Below, one piece after another: positions 50,201-56,628 of a DNA stretch of 64,000 nucleotides (the stretch's first letter is position 1; each line of letters opens with the position of its first letter). Source of the DNA: Cylicocyclus nassatus (lineage: Eukaryota > Nematoda > Chromadorea > Rhabditida > Strongylidae). The stretch lies in assembly GCA_958299035.1 (NCBI GenBank), contig CATQJL010000001.1, positions 53,804,333-53,868,332 of the forward strand, written 5' to 3'. The position numbers were made by a program, and so were the translations under genes. The notes below the pieces were generated by a model. That model was not told where the DNA came from and did not search any database. It worked only from the letters and a program-made list of their open reading frames with translations.

Positions 50201-53200
50201 ACAGTCCAAAGGTGTTGTGATTTCAAAGGGAGTGCATGTTCAACCAAGAACTGAGATGTTGTCTGTTCGTGGAAAAGGGGCGTCAGAGAAAATGGCTCAG
50301 CCCTGTGGCGTTGTCAATACGGAAGGCAACGGCAGTTCTCCCAGCGTTCGAATTGAGGACAGCTTGGCAGGAGCCAAGCTCAGGAGAGCAGAGGAGGAAG
50401 GTACGCTTAAAAATGTGTGCACGGTGAGCAACAATCTTCTGCACATTCGGACAGCATGCGTGCAATGCCCGCCGTAAATCGAGGGCTAGACAGGCTCGAT
50501 CGGGCAGCTAACAAGGGAAAAGAGGAGGCGCCAACTGAGGCTGATGCTGCGAACTGGATGGACGAACTTCGCAAAAACCCCATCTACCGTGTTCGATAGA
50601 ATGTCTTAAAAAGGACAAGCTAGGCGGGTGAATTGAGTTCAAGAAGGCGTCACACATGTACAATGTATCCGACTTTGTGTTGGACCAAGGCCGTCTGCTG
50701 TACGCAGGCAAGAGAGGGTTCAGAGAGGTTGTGTCGCCGTCTCAAAGGAAGAAGCTCGTAAAGAAAGCGCAAGCGAATGCGAGGCTTTTAGGCGCAAGGA
50801 GCTTGTTTAGAAAGCTGTCAAAGAGTTTCGTTTGGGAGACGATGAGGCGAGACGTCTGGCGCTGGACTAGCAGACGTGTGTCCCAAGTTGAAGGCAAATG
50901 CAAGGAAAGTGCAGGATCCCCTATTGGTGTACCGAAGGCAGAGCTGAAAAAAGATTGAAGCGCACCACCAGAATCATGTCACCTTCGATCAGATGGAAGC
51001 TCCACTAGCCATGCACAGGGCTGTCGTCGTCGCCCTGCAGAATGCATTTGCAATCGCGAGCGCAGACAGATGCGTAGACAGCCTCTCAAAAAGGTGTGTG
51101 ATGCGAGTACCCAAACGGAGGTGCCGTACTACCACCAAAAGGTTTTCACCAATCGCAAATCTGACCACTCCAAAGTAGAGACGAAGGACTGCGATAACCC
51201 GAGAGCAAGGACAGAAGACCCGTTGCCGAGCCGAATAATTGTGGACGTGGACCGAGCCGTGGACGTGAACCGCCATTCCCCATGCTGCATAAGGAGCCGA
51301 CCAAGTCGTGGACGTGGAACCCGCTATCCCCCACTTGTAACAGCCGTCGACCGCGCCGTGAACGTGAATGACGTCTCCCACGCTGATGGAAGGAGTGTTA
51401 TAAGAGTCGGGGCGACTCTTACCGACGGAGGGGCATGTAAAGGATGGATCGTGGTGTCTGTAGGCCATAGGCAATGATAATGAATGTTGATCTTGACCAT
51501 GTACTTGGTACCGTGGCGGCTATAAATAAGGCCGTCCGGCCGTTGTTTTAGTTGCTGTAATTGTCTCCTATTTCTATTCTTCTAATAAATTCTTCTTTAC
51601 TCTCTCGACGCCACCTGGACATCCGCCCTCGCACTAACGAACCCGGTTAGTGCGTGACAATTGAAAGTTATAACGATGAGACGCAGCAACGCATTAGATC
51701 ATCAGGAGGGGTGGGGGATAAACAAAATTATTGTTTGCTGCTCTCTTTTTGTAAAAAAAAACCTTTTTGTGAGTCTGGCTCAGTTTTCACGAAGAATGTC
51801 CTGAAAAGTTTGTGTGAAAGCAAGAGTAAACTTATCTTACAACAGTGTTTTCTTGTCTTTAAAAACTTTCTGTTTCACACTCTTGCTAAATAAGAAAATT
51901 CTCTTTATTAGCTGCTAAAATTCTCTTCGTTAACTGCTATGTCGGTCATTCGTTTTCCCATTATGTATGTCTTCTGGATTGGCACCTGATCTCACAGTCT
52001 CATTCGTTGTAAAAAGCACAAATCTAAAAAAGATGAGGCGTTCTACAAAATCGATGAATGTGGTTGATTGCGGACTAAGGCAACCAGCTTTAGAGAACTA
52101 GTCGCACAAACGCATTTTTGGAAACATATTTGTGATGAATGCTTGAGTTCGCTTAGAGGACCCACAAGTTTGTCATTCTTTATCACACCCCTCAGCGGAG
52201 TTGTTAGGAAATCAGAGAATGATAAAATGATTTTAGGCCTTTTGCTGTTCCGAACAGCTCCATCCACTTCGACTTGCCCAAGTCGCAGCCCTTCGCCTGC
52301 GTTCGCCCTCAATGAGCCTCACCCGCCGATCATTACTCGTCCTATAACTGGAGCTACAGTGAACATTGGTAAGTGGCCCTTACAATTTTTGCTTTGGACT
52401 GCTGTGTAATTAGTATGAGGGTTTAAGGGTGCCGAGAGCTATTAGAATTGGAAGTGGATGGTAATCCCACACCAACAGTAGAATGGTACCATGATGGAAA
52501 ACTTGTTGCCCAAAGTCGAACACTTCGAACTTACTTTGATGGACGAGTCGCATTTCTTAAAATATACCGGGCACAAATGGAACATGCTGGACTTTATGTG
52601 TGCAAGGTATCGTCACTAATTTTTTTTACTAGAGATTTTTTAAGTATTATTTAAGGTCTCCAATAGGTTGGGAACTGTGGAAGCAAGTGCCTATCTGAGA
52701 GTCGAAGACGAATTTTCTGCCCATGTTTCTAACATGCCACAATTTATACGAAAGCTCGAAGATGTCACTGTTGAGGAGGTGAGCTCACAATAAAGGACAT
52801 CGAATAAATAAAGCTGATCTAACTAGGCTTTCTTCGTATTTCTGCGAATAAAAAAGACAAAAGTATGAAGGAATAGTTGGAACAGTCAGTGGTGAAAGCA
52901 ATAAATGAGAACAACAACATGAGAAGCTTTTAATAGGAGAGTAACTGTTCTTTTACTGAGTGGATCAGTACTACCATGATAGTCCTGAAAAATTTCTGAA
53001 AAACTCGCAGATTCGAAAGACAGCTTTAGATTCAATTCCTTTTCTCCATTGATAAATGAAAATTTTTTTGATAGGCATGAGATTACTCAAAAGTCAGACT
53101 CATTGCTTTATAGCGCAGCAACTTATTTTGCTTGTTTTGGAAAATGTCTGCCTGATTTGACTGTCAAAATAAAATTATCTCGACATAACTTGTAGTTTAC

Positions 53201-55182
53201 AATTTATCCTAAGAATGGCGTCTGTGTCCATCCTAAATGCAATTCACGGTATATAGGCCTTTTCTGAAAATGGGCTCAAAAGCATGGTCAAGCTTCAGTT
53301 TGTAAAATGAAACAAATAAACGAAAGAGTCAAAAATGAGTGTTGTAACTTGCTAACTCCCTGTTTGCATTTTTTTGCGTCAAACCTATTTTCTGTGTCTG
53401 TTTACTTGATTTCCAACCTGTGACTTGCACAGACAACAATGCATAGCCAAAGCTGCTTCGAGATGCAAATTTTTTGCTTGGTGATCCCCATTGAAGGTAC
53501 TATGAGGAACGACACTGGGCCTTTTCTCGAGGGGGTAAGACAACCATGAGCGTTCTTTCCGTCCAGAAAATATTCTCCAGAGGGTGGTTACGACGAACGG
53601 TACAGTTTCACAGTGGGTAAAGTCATGAAACATCAAGTTGTTACCAGAACATAACCATAGATTGACTCCTAAAGACGCTAAGTGCTATGTTTGCGGATAA
53701 ATATCAGGTCATGATAAGGACTTAGCGTGTCTTGTACTAGGTTGGCACATAAGTTTTTCAACTTTTCCCTTTAACCTTTTCTATTTTATGAAGCAATCTC
53801 ATTTCTGGCTTCATGTAGACTGTGATGCAAGCTGCAAGTGTGCGCAAACCGTTTGATTTTTGATAACGTAGTAGAAAAAATTCAAGCTTTTTTGAAAAGT
53901 GCTGTAAATCGAGATTTCACAGTTTTTTGGCAAACATGAAGCCGTACGGAACCTAAATCGAACATATCGCAAAGCAATTATAGGCAGCATGTACAGGCGA
54001 TTCACAGCACGCAAAGGCTGCGGACGTACTGCGTCTCTCTGACCAAGCACTCTTTCGTTTCTCTTACCATCTGCTGTCTCTCCCAAGCAGGAACTATCTT
54101 GGTCGGACGCAGCGGCGCCCGGTCTTTGCGTGTCATTCGTGTATAGCTAGAAGTCGACACGCTGGAATCAGTAAAAAGAAATAAAATTTCAAGACAAGTC
54201 GAGATAAGGCGCTTCTGAGAAGTTGAACAAGTCAGATGAAATTTGGAGGGCCATCTGTCAATAACTAAGCTGCGAAATCTCAGAATTCGCTAAAACTTTG
54301 CACAATATGTTCATCCTGTATGGTGAACAGCATTACCTCCTTAATCATAAAAAATTGCAACTTTGGTAATGTTTTGTCTGATTTGAATCACTTCTCATTT
54401 ACGAATATCTCACTCATTTATTGTTAAAATTAGGGTTCATTCCTTGACCTTACGAAAGAGGCTTTTTTATGCGAATCGGGTCTCATTTTTGTGATCAGCA
54501 CATCGAATAACTATAGGCCAAGTTTCAAGGGAAACGCAATCTGAAAAATTTCCCATTATACTGTCAACCTACTGAACCCTCACATAAGATGGCAAAATTC
54601 GGTAAAATGCCTGCAATTGAAGTTTACATCATAGTCCTCATATTTACTCTATCCCTCTTCCCCCAACCATATAAAAAATCGCCTGGACACTGCCTTAGAG
54701 GCTCTTGCTATTACTAGTGTTTGATTGGCTCGAATACCCTTTTTCAGAGCGGCCAACCTGCATCCTTGAGCTGTTGGGTATCTGGGGATCCACAGCCGTC
54801 TGTATGTTGGCTTCACAACGGTCGTGCCATTCGCAGTGACTCAACGTTCCATATCCACGAAAACAGCGTTGGCCATGCGAGTCTGAACATTGCTGCCGTG
54901 ACAGAGCAATGCTGTGGAATCTACACAGCCGTTGCTTCGAATGCATTTGGAGATGCTCACTCTTCTGCTACTGTTAGTCTGGCGCAAGAGAAAAATGAGG
55001 TTTGTCAGTCAACATGTGTTCCTTTTATGACAGACTGTGAATAATCGCTGTTAAGCCCGAACCGCCCATCTCCATTATAATTGATCCTTGCCAACCTGAT
55101 GGTGCTGATGAAATTTCTGGTGAGAGGACTTCTTAGACATTACTTTTCAATCGAAACTGCATTTTCAGGTGTGTCCTTATGA
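28970..55182 (+). CDS. ttn-1: Titin-like giant kinase, 3' part (partial, 28 exons)
   Basis: This is the C-terminal part of a nematode giant sarcomere protein with kinase activity. Such proteins are muscle scaffolds along myosin filaments or dense bodies. Twenty-eight exons join with consistent phase to about 1,320 residues: Ig, Fn3, acidic linker, kinase, regulatory tail, seven Ig domains, short tail. I prefer TTN-1 over twitchin (UNC-22). The kinase reads NEMCLIEEF, LLFGTPEFCAPEV and FICRLMVKDK. The tail reads RWSDDLLPIGRLAKRG. The next domain starts VKKQLEDIVAN. From memory these fit TTN-1 better than twitchin, which also has only five Igs after its kinase. Most of the gene (titin-like proteins exceed a megadalton) must lie to the left. 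The introns hold many transposons, but none interrupts an exon, and I saw no stop or frameshift. The exact C-terminus is uncertain. Confidence 0.82.
29483..29764 (-). other. Unrecognised coding-like frame inside a ttn-1 intron
   Basis: This minus-strand open frame of about 93 codons lies in the 5.6-kb intron 29,240-34,854. It has a patch of basic residues (RLPKRKRSASARA) and a normal-looking mix afterwards, and a GTGAG donor-like site follows its end near 29,483. No family is recognised and no partner exons were found. It may be an exon of a nested gene, a transposon remnant or chance. Confidence 0.2.
31218..31797. mobile_element. Foldback (imperfect inverted-repeat) element in ttn-1 intron
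   Basis: The left arm 31,218-31,420 is the imperfect inverse of the right arm 31,590-31,797. The arms share, inverted, CCGGGTAAG, CCATTCAG, GGATCTGTGTTCTTCCTTG, CTTTTGGAGG, CAGCACTTTGCT and AAGCTGAGATCTTCG. The outer ends (GGGCGGTA against GAGCGGTA) are worn and no target duplication is evident. No coding capacity was seen. The rest of this intron (29,240-34,854) holds nothing else I can support. Confidence 0.7.
34855..35206 (+). CDS. ttn-1: ttn-1 exons: fibronectin type III domain before the kinase
   Basis: Exon 34,855-34,989 (GCAG acceptor, ACC|GTAAGT donor, 45 codons) starts ERPGPPGKPSVQD, the usual A-strand opening of a titin-family Fn3 domain, then SVRLLWSAPTQDGGSPVRYY with the conserved Trp and the DGG-P-Y block. 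Exon 35,048-35,206 (CCAG acceptor, AAG|GTGAGC donor, 53 codons) gives the ITLFNLKPEETYVFRVRADN F strand, with the conserved L-P-Y-R-A pattern, and the SEPSEES end. An Ig-Fn3 pair directly before the kinase is the arrangement known for titin, twitchin and TTN-1. Confidence 0.9.
35502..36008. mobile_element. Helitron-like non-autonomous element with microsatellite head
   Basis: The copy starts with TC (TCTTATATATAAAGCTGAA) after an A and ends with CTAG before a T. The end is preceded by a GC hairpin, GCCCGGCGGAGCCGGGC, near 35,979-35,996. TC start, hairpin, CTRR end and A/T insertion with no target duplication are Helitron hallmarks. A TCTG/TATG microsatellite follows the head, as in Helentron-type elements. 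The centre is a large inverted repeat: the segment 35,580-35,757 is repeated inverted at about 35,810-35,962 (shared ATCGATCGATGTCGATTTTA), and GGGCAGGGAGCGTGTCACAG is tandemly doubled at 35,651 and 35,675. No Rep/helicase gene is present. Confidence 0.75.
35520..35588. repeat. TCTG/TATG microsatellite
   Basis: About 65 bp of tetranucleotide repeats, mostly TGTC with interspersed TATG, inside the Helitron-like element just after its head. Open frames of repeated Cys/Leu/Tyr/Val on the plus strand and Thr/Asp/Arg on the minus strand here are artefacts of the repeat. Confidence 0.9.
36533..36688 (+). CDS. ttn-1: ttn-1 exon: acidic linker before the kinase
   Basis: This 52-codon exon has a TTCAG acceptor and an AAG|GTTAGT donor. 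It begins DVSREVEEPVKRPFEEEEPE, an acidic low-complexity stretch, then IDYDRLDAKV and ends INHLPNDLQAK, which leads straight into the kinase. It is the Fn3-to-kinase linker, and linkers of this kind contribute to autoinhibition in titin-family kinases. The acidic run FEEEEPEEIDYD is notable. The intron that follows (36,689-37,669) contains a lone mariner-type end (TTAGGTTGGCTAAAG near 36,753) and a decayed kinase exon copy. Confidence 0.88.
37454..37543 (+). pseudogene. Decayed duplicate of a ttn-1 kinase exon
   Basis: An in-frame stretch reads EILMVNQSNYDELVYLHKAF, then a short GDKICLVEL end. It aligns to the real exon at 37,845-37,975 (EISMMSQLNHDKLLHLHEAF...NEMCLIEEF) with about half of its residues identical and one codon missing, so it covers the alpha-C helix region. 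The upstream part of the exon (VRPGVKRDDV) is reduced to a trace. There is no AG acceptor at the right place, and the donor GTAAGT is replaced by GTTTTT. It sits in the intron just before the first kinase exon, in the same direction as the gene. It is therefore a relic exon, or less likely a once mutually exclusive exon. Confidence 0.72.
37670..40204 (+). CDS. ttn-1: ttn-1 exons: protein kinase catalytic domain
   Basis: Six exons, 37,670-37,768, 37,845-37,975, 38,209-38,350, 38,398-38,597, 38,652-38,769 and 40,124-40,204, encode a complete Ser/Thr kinase of the MLCK/titin family. Visible motifs: glycine loop GQGAYGTV, ATP-anchoring Lys in WAAKMIQ, alpha-C Glu in HEISMM, hinge EEFVSGGELFD, catalytic loop HLDLKPEN, DFG in IIDFGLA, APE in FCAPEVV, DMWTVGVIGYVLLSGLSPF and the C-lobe end MTVEEALHHPWM. 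The catalytic His-Arg-Asp is His-Leu-Asp, as also known in twitchin and TTN-1, so it lacks the Arg that normally contacts an activation-loop phosphate. That fits regulation by the C-terminal tail rather than by loop phosphorylation (inference). The 1.35-kb intron before the last exon has no recognised content. Confidence 0.93.
40278..40556 (+). CDS. ttn-1: ttn-1 exons: kinase autoregulatory tail
   Basis: Exon 40,278-40,322 (GPLLNAFNDLSEYIK) and exon 40,382-40,556 follow the C-lobe. The second encodes a proline/basic stretch (RGPLPPRQKKNFMALKRWSD), then DDLLPIGRLAKRG and FRRLTMDGVFERN. In crystal structures of twitchin the matching LP-GR...R...D-FDR tail folds back into the active site and blocks it. 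Calmodulin/S100-binding basic-hydrophobic patterns are expected in this region. That role is inferred from the family and not shown by this sequence. The donor at 40,557 is TTCG|GTAAGC, phase 1, continuing into the Ig exon at 41,349. Confidence 0.88.
40649..41064. mobile_element. TIR element with internal duplication in ttn-1 intron
   Basis: The left end TTAGGCCGCGGGCATA is the inverse of the right end TATGCCCAGGGCCTAA apart from the middle bases. A second internal boundary near 40,861-40,880 reads TATGCCCGGCCCTTTAGGCC. The element therefore looks like two tandem, diverged copies of a roughly 200-bp unit sharing TTGCCAGATG and TATAACT motifs. No target duplication is clear. It fills most of the intron 40,557-41,348. 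Confidence 0.6.
41349..41695 (+). CDS. ttn-1: ttn-1 exon: Ig domain 1 after the kinase
   Basis: A single 347-bp exon (ATTCAG acceptor, AAG|GTTGGT donor) encodes a whole I-set Ig domain plus a charged linker. It starts PSVKKQLEDIVAN, then GDLIATLSCDIGG with the B-strand Cys, ITWFKDSKEL with the core Trp, AELTVKNVEESDAGQYSC with the D-G-Y-C F-strand signature, and ATNDLGSTSTRALL. The linker ETELLLQDLERERTIK is predicted helical and highly charged. This is the domain that packs next to the kinase tail in this family. The 1.3-kb intron that follows (41,696-42,998) shows a G-rich patch near 42,200-42,240 but no recognisable element. Confidence 0.92.
42999..44470 (+). CDS. ttn-1: ttn-1 exons: Ig domains 2 and 3 after the kinase
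   Basis: Exons 42,999-43,245, 43,299-43,488, 43,538-43,657 and 44,332-44,470 join with phases 1, 2 and 2. Ig2 runs from about PLFHHPLNDCSAK through KILCVTNTTLPEPEVEWYHN to GEWRVIGKNIYGQCESTCHL. Its F-strand Cys is replaced (WRVIG). Ig3 starts SFDRPLSDFRCKEGEMVTL, has ISADPAPLITW with the Trp codon split across the intron, and LRDAGEYRCVAKNMIGDAES. The last exon then enters the Ig4 start (PRFQMPLANPRQ) after a basic linker, NRKFGQQKKADRLK. The intron 43,658-44,331 holds nothing I recognise. Confidence 0.9.
44530..47581 (+). CDS. ttn-1: ttn-1 exons: Ig domain 4 split by a 2.8-kb transposon-filled intron
   Basis: Exon 44,530-44,615 (IPEGAELVLTCVVTGIPEP, then VITWYKDDEK) carries the B-strand Cys and core Trp. 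Exon 47,436-47,581 (TTCAG acceptor) resumes in phase with GVDIRYENGLCTLTIPNVS and AGCYTCQAENIHGMG. Between them lies a 2,820-bp intron made mostly of two elements: a mariner-type copy at 44,995-45,945 and a G-rich TIR element at 46,024-47,372. The 59-bp intron before the first exon ends TTTTTAAG and has no other usable AG in its 3' half. Confidence 0.88.
44995..45945. mobile_element. Mariner-type inverted-repeat element in ttn-1 intron, 951 bp
   Basis: The left end TTAGGTTGTGTAATAAGTGC is matched by the inverted right end GAACTTATTACACAACCTAA, with TA on both sides (44,993-44,994 and 45,946-45,947). The arms pair for about 230 bp each. Both contain TTTGGCATAGTGTTAGTATG and AAAAATCCCATTTTCGAC on opposite strands. 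The open frames on both strands (for example 45,011-45,283 plus and 45,714-45,914 minus) are mirror images of the same repeat and not genes. Confidence 0.88.
46024..47372. mobile_element. G-rich TIR element in ttn-1 intron, 1,349 bp
   Basis: The termini are a perfect 17-bp inverted repeat, GGCCCGTATGCACGTAC, at 46,024-46,040 and 47,356-47,372. The interior has several copies of a GTGCATACGGGG-type motif in both directions and many GGGGAGGGGAGGGGA runs (for example 46,050-46,140, 46,215-46,290, 46,700-46,790 and 47,279-47,300), able in principle to form G-quadruplexes on either strand. The open frames are GC artefacts. No transposase was seen. The flanks show only AAA on each side, so the target duplication and superfamily are unclear. 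Confidence 0.72.
47627..47983 (+). CDS. ttn-1: ttn-1 exons: Ig domain 5 after the kinase
   Basis: Exon 47,627-47,753 (GCAG acceptor) reads PKFFETLANRS, then ITLECSVSGKPTPTIT with the core Trp split by the intron. Exon 47,808-47,983 continues WYKDGLKLMLESRML, LNIMKAKVRDSGEYTCEATN and VLGKDFTHCNVQVN. Both Ig cysteines and the D-G-Y-C signature are present. The donor AATG|GTGAGC at 47,984 opens a 4.25-kb intron. Most of it is the LTR retrotransposon at 48,201-51,659. The remaining 51,665-52,236 is A/T-rich with no recognised feature. Confidence 0.9.
48201..48425 (+). repeat. 5' LTR
   Basis: A 225-bp terminal repeat, TG...CA. It contains AATAAAGCC (near 48,290) and AATAAATTC (near 48,349) segments that could act as polyadenylation signals. 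The matching CTATAAATA segment in the 3' LTR (near 51,520) looks like a TATA box, but here it reads CTGAAAATA. Confidence 0.92.
48832..49410 (+). pseudogene. Retrotransposon gag-like remnant
   Basis: One reading frame from 48,832 to 49,410 is interrupted only by a TAA at 49,087-49,089. It encodes a helical, Leu/Ala/Glu-rich protein. The first part has FDDFVCRFIMKYG and the second has AVAETLSRSLRESTIEEIAE and YVQLKHLRMTKDITAFCLEL. This matches capsid regions of nematode gypsy/BEL-type gag in position and style, upstream of a zinc knuckle and protease. The internal stop and the later frame changes show that it is broken. No intact form is proposed. Confidence 0.6.
49430..49906 (+). pseudogene. 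Gag C-terminal zinc-knuckle remnant
   Basis: In another frame from the capsid-like part, this open stretch contains CYNCNVLGHYSRDY, a CX2CX4HX4C retroviral-type zinc knuckle whose last Cys is replaced by Tyr. A Ser/Gly/Ala-rich linker precedes it and a basic region follows. The frame differs from the upstream gag part, so at least one frameshift has occurred. Confidence 0.65.
49581..50477 (+). pseudogene. Retropepsin-like aspartic protease remnant
   Basis: This 298-codon frame overlaps the zinc-knuckle frame. It carries the active-site block of retroviral-type proteases as VLNTGSQVSIIA, where the catalytic Asp of D-T-G is replaced by Asn. Farther on is the flap-to-helix block IVLGMNALPRLGL, typical of retropepsins in LTR elements. 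The loss of the catalytic Asp makes it inactive as read. The downstream half has low similarity to anything I recognise. Confidence 0.72.
50656..50958 (+). pseudogene. Integrase N-terminal zinc-binding region remnant
   Basis: The frame reads FVLDQGRLLYAGKRG, LVKKAQANARLLGARSLFRK and FVWETMRRDVWRW. This follows the order of the HHCC domain in gypsy/BEL integrases, which has a 'K-H...GHLG--KT---L---F-WP-M--DV--W---C--C' pattern. Both His positions and both Cys positions are lost. The catalytic core that should follow is absent, replaced by unrelated frames up to the 3' LTR. Confidence 0.65.
51436..51659 (+). repeat. 3' LTR
   Basis: A 224-bp direct copy of the 5' LTR, preceded by the purine tract ACGGAGGGG and followed by the ATTGA target duplication. 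It differs from the 5' copy by about nine substitutions and a small indel region near 51,608. Confidence 0.92.
52237..52778 (+). CDS. ttn-1: ttn-1 exons: linker and Ig domain 6 after the kinase
   Basis: Exon 52,237-52,368 (TTTTAG acceptor) encodes a Ser/Pro/Thr-rich linker (SRSPSPAFALNEPHPPIITR) leading into an Ig A strand. Exon 52,428-52,606 gives LELEVDGNPTPTVEWYHDG, VAFLKIYRAQMEHAGLYVCK, and exon 52,656-52,778 gives VSNRLGTVEASAYLRV, then a linker and MPQFIRKLEDVTVEE, the start of Ig7. The B-strand Cys is missing, although the F-strand Cys is kept. Both inner introns end in TTTAAG. In each case the frame upstream of that AG contains a TAA, so an earlier acceptor cannot be used without a stop. 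Confidence 0.88.
52779..54747. other. ttn-1 intron, 2.0 kb, mostly unrecognised
   Basis: The intron lies between Ig7 start and Ig7 body exons. It contains a lone mariner-type end, TAGGTTGGCACATAAG, near 53,740 with no clear partner, followed by a slightly GC-richer stretch with meaningless minus-strand frames (53,385-53,636 and 53,811-54,086). No other feature can be supported. Confidence 0.5.
54748..55182 (+). CDS. ttn-1: ttn-1 exons: Ig domain 7 and C-terminal end
   Basis: Exon 54,748-54,999 (TTTTCAG acceptor, 84 codons) reads PASLSCWVSGDPQPSVCWLH, SLNIAAVTEQCCGIYTAVAS and NAFGDAHSSATVSLAQEKNE, an Ig whose F-strand Cys is replaced by Ala. Three C-termini are possible. Reading on gives a stop at about 55,042 after VPFMTDCE. 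Splicing at TGTTAAG to 55,056 adds PEPPISIIIDPCQPDGADEI, and then either a TAG at 55,134-55,136, or a further splice to 55,169 giving a TGA at 55,180-55,182. I favour the last because both donors and phases fit. A possible poly(A) signal AATAAA lies at 55,405-55,410. Confidence 0.75.
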
Positions 55183-55711
55183 TTGCGTATTTTTACCAAT
55201 CGTAAGGTCAAATACGAGGCCCACTTGAGTTTCCCTCAATCGAACGAGTTTATAATCGAACACGACATCTCAAAGCAGATATCAAATATGAACAATAGTA
55301 CAATATGAATCAACAGATGTGATGTAATAGTATTAGCATCTTCATCGATAGTTGTACATACAGTGGACTTTGATATCATAGATAACAACTCGCTAGTGTT
55401 TACTAATAAACGTTATCGTTCCAGGAATTCGTTCGTGCAGCTAATCTTTGACTGGCAATGACCCAAAAAGTATAGATGTTGATCTATAAGTATTGCACCA
55501 AAAATCGTAAAAGTGGATCCTGCGTCTCAGGGGAGAACTCCTATTTGTACATTTACATTTTACAATGCAATGTAAAGTTTGCCGCAAAAATGTACTGTCA
55601 CGTGCTAAATGTAGTCTTCTTCATCCCATTAGACAACTGTGGACAATTTTGAATTCTAGCTGGAGCGGGACTTTCGCGGTAGAGCACCCGCGATCCCCAT
55701 AATTCGCTTTA

Positions 55712-56036
55712 GATTGTGGCGTGCTCTAACGCGAACGAGCTGCTCCACTTCGAAGTTAAAATCGTCCAGCACGTGCCTATTGGAATGAGGACGACTATAT
55801 CAAAAGATGGGAATGCTATAGCGGCATTGATCAACCTTGCTAAAATTACGTTAATAGTTGGCAACATTCAGTTTCAATGTGATGAAGCACTTATAAAAAT
55901 TTATTTCGATTTTCTACGACTTAGAACAGAATTAGCGCGACACTGTGTGTTACGTTTACTCATTAGTCTTGATCGACATGAAGATGACTTAGATCTTGAT
56001 GAGGACGTTCGTGATATCAGCTCCTTCGATGCATAG
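55712..56036 (+). CDS. Unrecognised coding-like exon downstream of ttn-1
   Basis: A 106-108-codon open frame follows a good acceptor (GCTTTAG, ending at 55,710) and ends at a TAG at 56,034-56,036. It opens VACSNANELLHFEVKIV, which resembles the last two strands of an Ig domain, and ends in an acidic tail, RHEDDLDLDEDVRDISSFDA. The length of the frame in A/T-rich DNA suggests that it is or was coding. It could be an alternative 3' exon of ttn-1 (the matching first half of an Ig was not found) or belong to another gene. The function is not recognised. Confidence 0.35.
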
Positions 56037-56376
56037 GTACTCATCGGAGGTTGAGGGATTCCTGTCAAATTTGCCATAAATTTTGCTGCCTGAAAAATGC
56101 ATGTATGTGCTTGAATGGCATTACCGCAGACTTTTGCGAATAAAAAGAAAGATATATGTATTGTGTCGCAGAATTTTTTCAGAAGTTTTGTCAGCGTTTA
56201 GGCAAATTTGGGACTTTGGAAATCTTATGTGAAAATGGCTGGAGGGTCGTGACTTGGCCATCACCAAGCTGGAGATTATATAAGTCTTTTGTGGGGGAGG
56301 AGCTTGATGCTAAATCCTCTTCCATTACCGTACTCAAGAACACTTTGTTGGATCTCTTGCAGATAGGTATAACATA

Positions 56377-56542
56377 TAGGCTGTATCAGCCGGCATCGGT
56401 CCCGCGCCAGTATGACTTGCGACGACGCACCGTCGCACGCGACGTGCCTTAACGCGTAGCAGAGTTCGCACGCGTTATACCGCACCGTCGCAAGTTGCCG
56501 CAGGCGCGACGTCGCATGACCGATGCTGGCTGGTACAGCCTA
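56377..56542. mobile_element. 166-bp GC-rich palindromic MITE, copy 1
   Basis: The ends TAGGCTGTATCAGCC and, inverted, GGCTGGTACAGCCTA are flanked by TA on each side (56,375-56,376 and 56,543-56,544). The whole element is close to palindromic. CGACGCACCGTCGC and GCACCGTCGCAAG segments pair across the middle, so it could fold into one hairpin. It is the same length as the element at 60,407-60,572 and shares its TAGGC(T/C)GT termini. Confidence 0.75.
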
Positions 56543-56628
56543 TAACAACTGCCGCTTGAACAATGGTATCGTTGAGACATCCAAATCAATTTTCACATAA
56601 GAAGCCCAGGTTTGCAGAGTTGTGAACA

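Larger units (their letters stand above)
48201..51659 (+). mobile_element. LTR retrotransposon inserted in a ttn-1 intron, 3,459 bp, coding-defective
   Basis: Two direct terminal repeats of about 225 bp (48,201-48,425 and 51,436-51,659) begin TGTAAAGG and end TGACA (TG...CA). An exact 5-bp target duplication, ATTGA, flanks the whole (48,196-48,200 and 51,660-51,664). A primer-binding-site-like TGGGGCCGAACC follows the 5' LTR and a purine tract, GGAGGGG, precedes the 3' LTR. The interior keeps remnants of gag with a damaged zinc knuckle, an aspartic protease and an integrase zinc-binding region, in that order, but no recognisable reverse transcriptase or integrase core. That explains the short length. 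The element lies in the same direction as ttn-1. The LTRs differ at roughly a dozen positions, so insertion is not very recent. Confidence 0.93.

Noticed and set aside
53738..54190. A full mariner element starting TAGGTTGGCACATAAG
   Set aside because: I could not find the inverted partner end, so only a fragment is supported.
28970..55182. Calling the giant kinase twitchin (unc-22)
   Set aside because: The kinase and tail motifs (TPEFCAPEV, RWSDDLLPIGRLAKRG) and seven rather than five trailing Igs fit the TTN-1 type better. I keep some uncertainty because this comparison is from memory.
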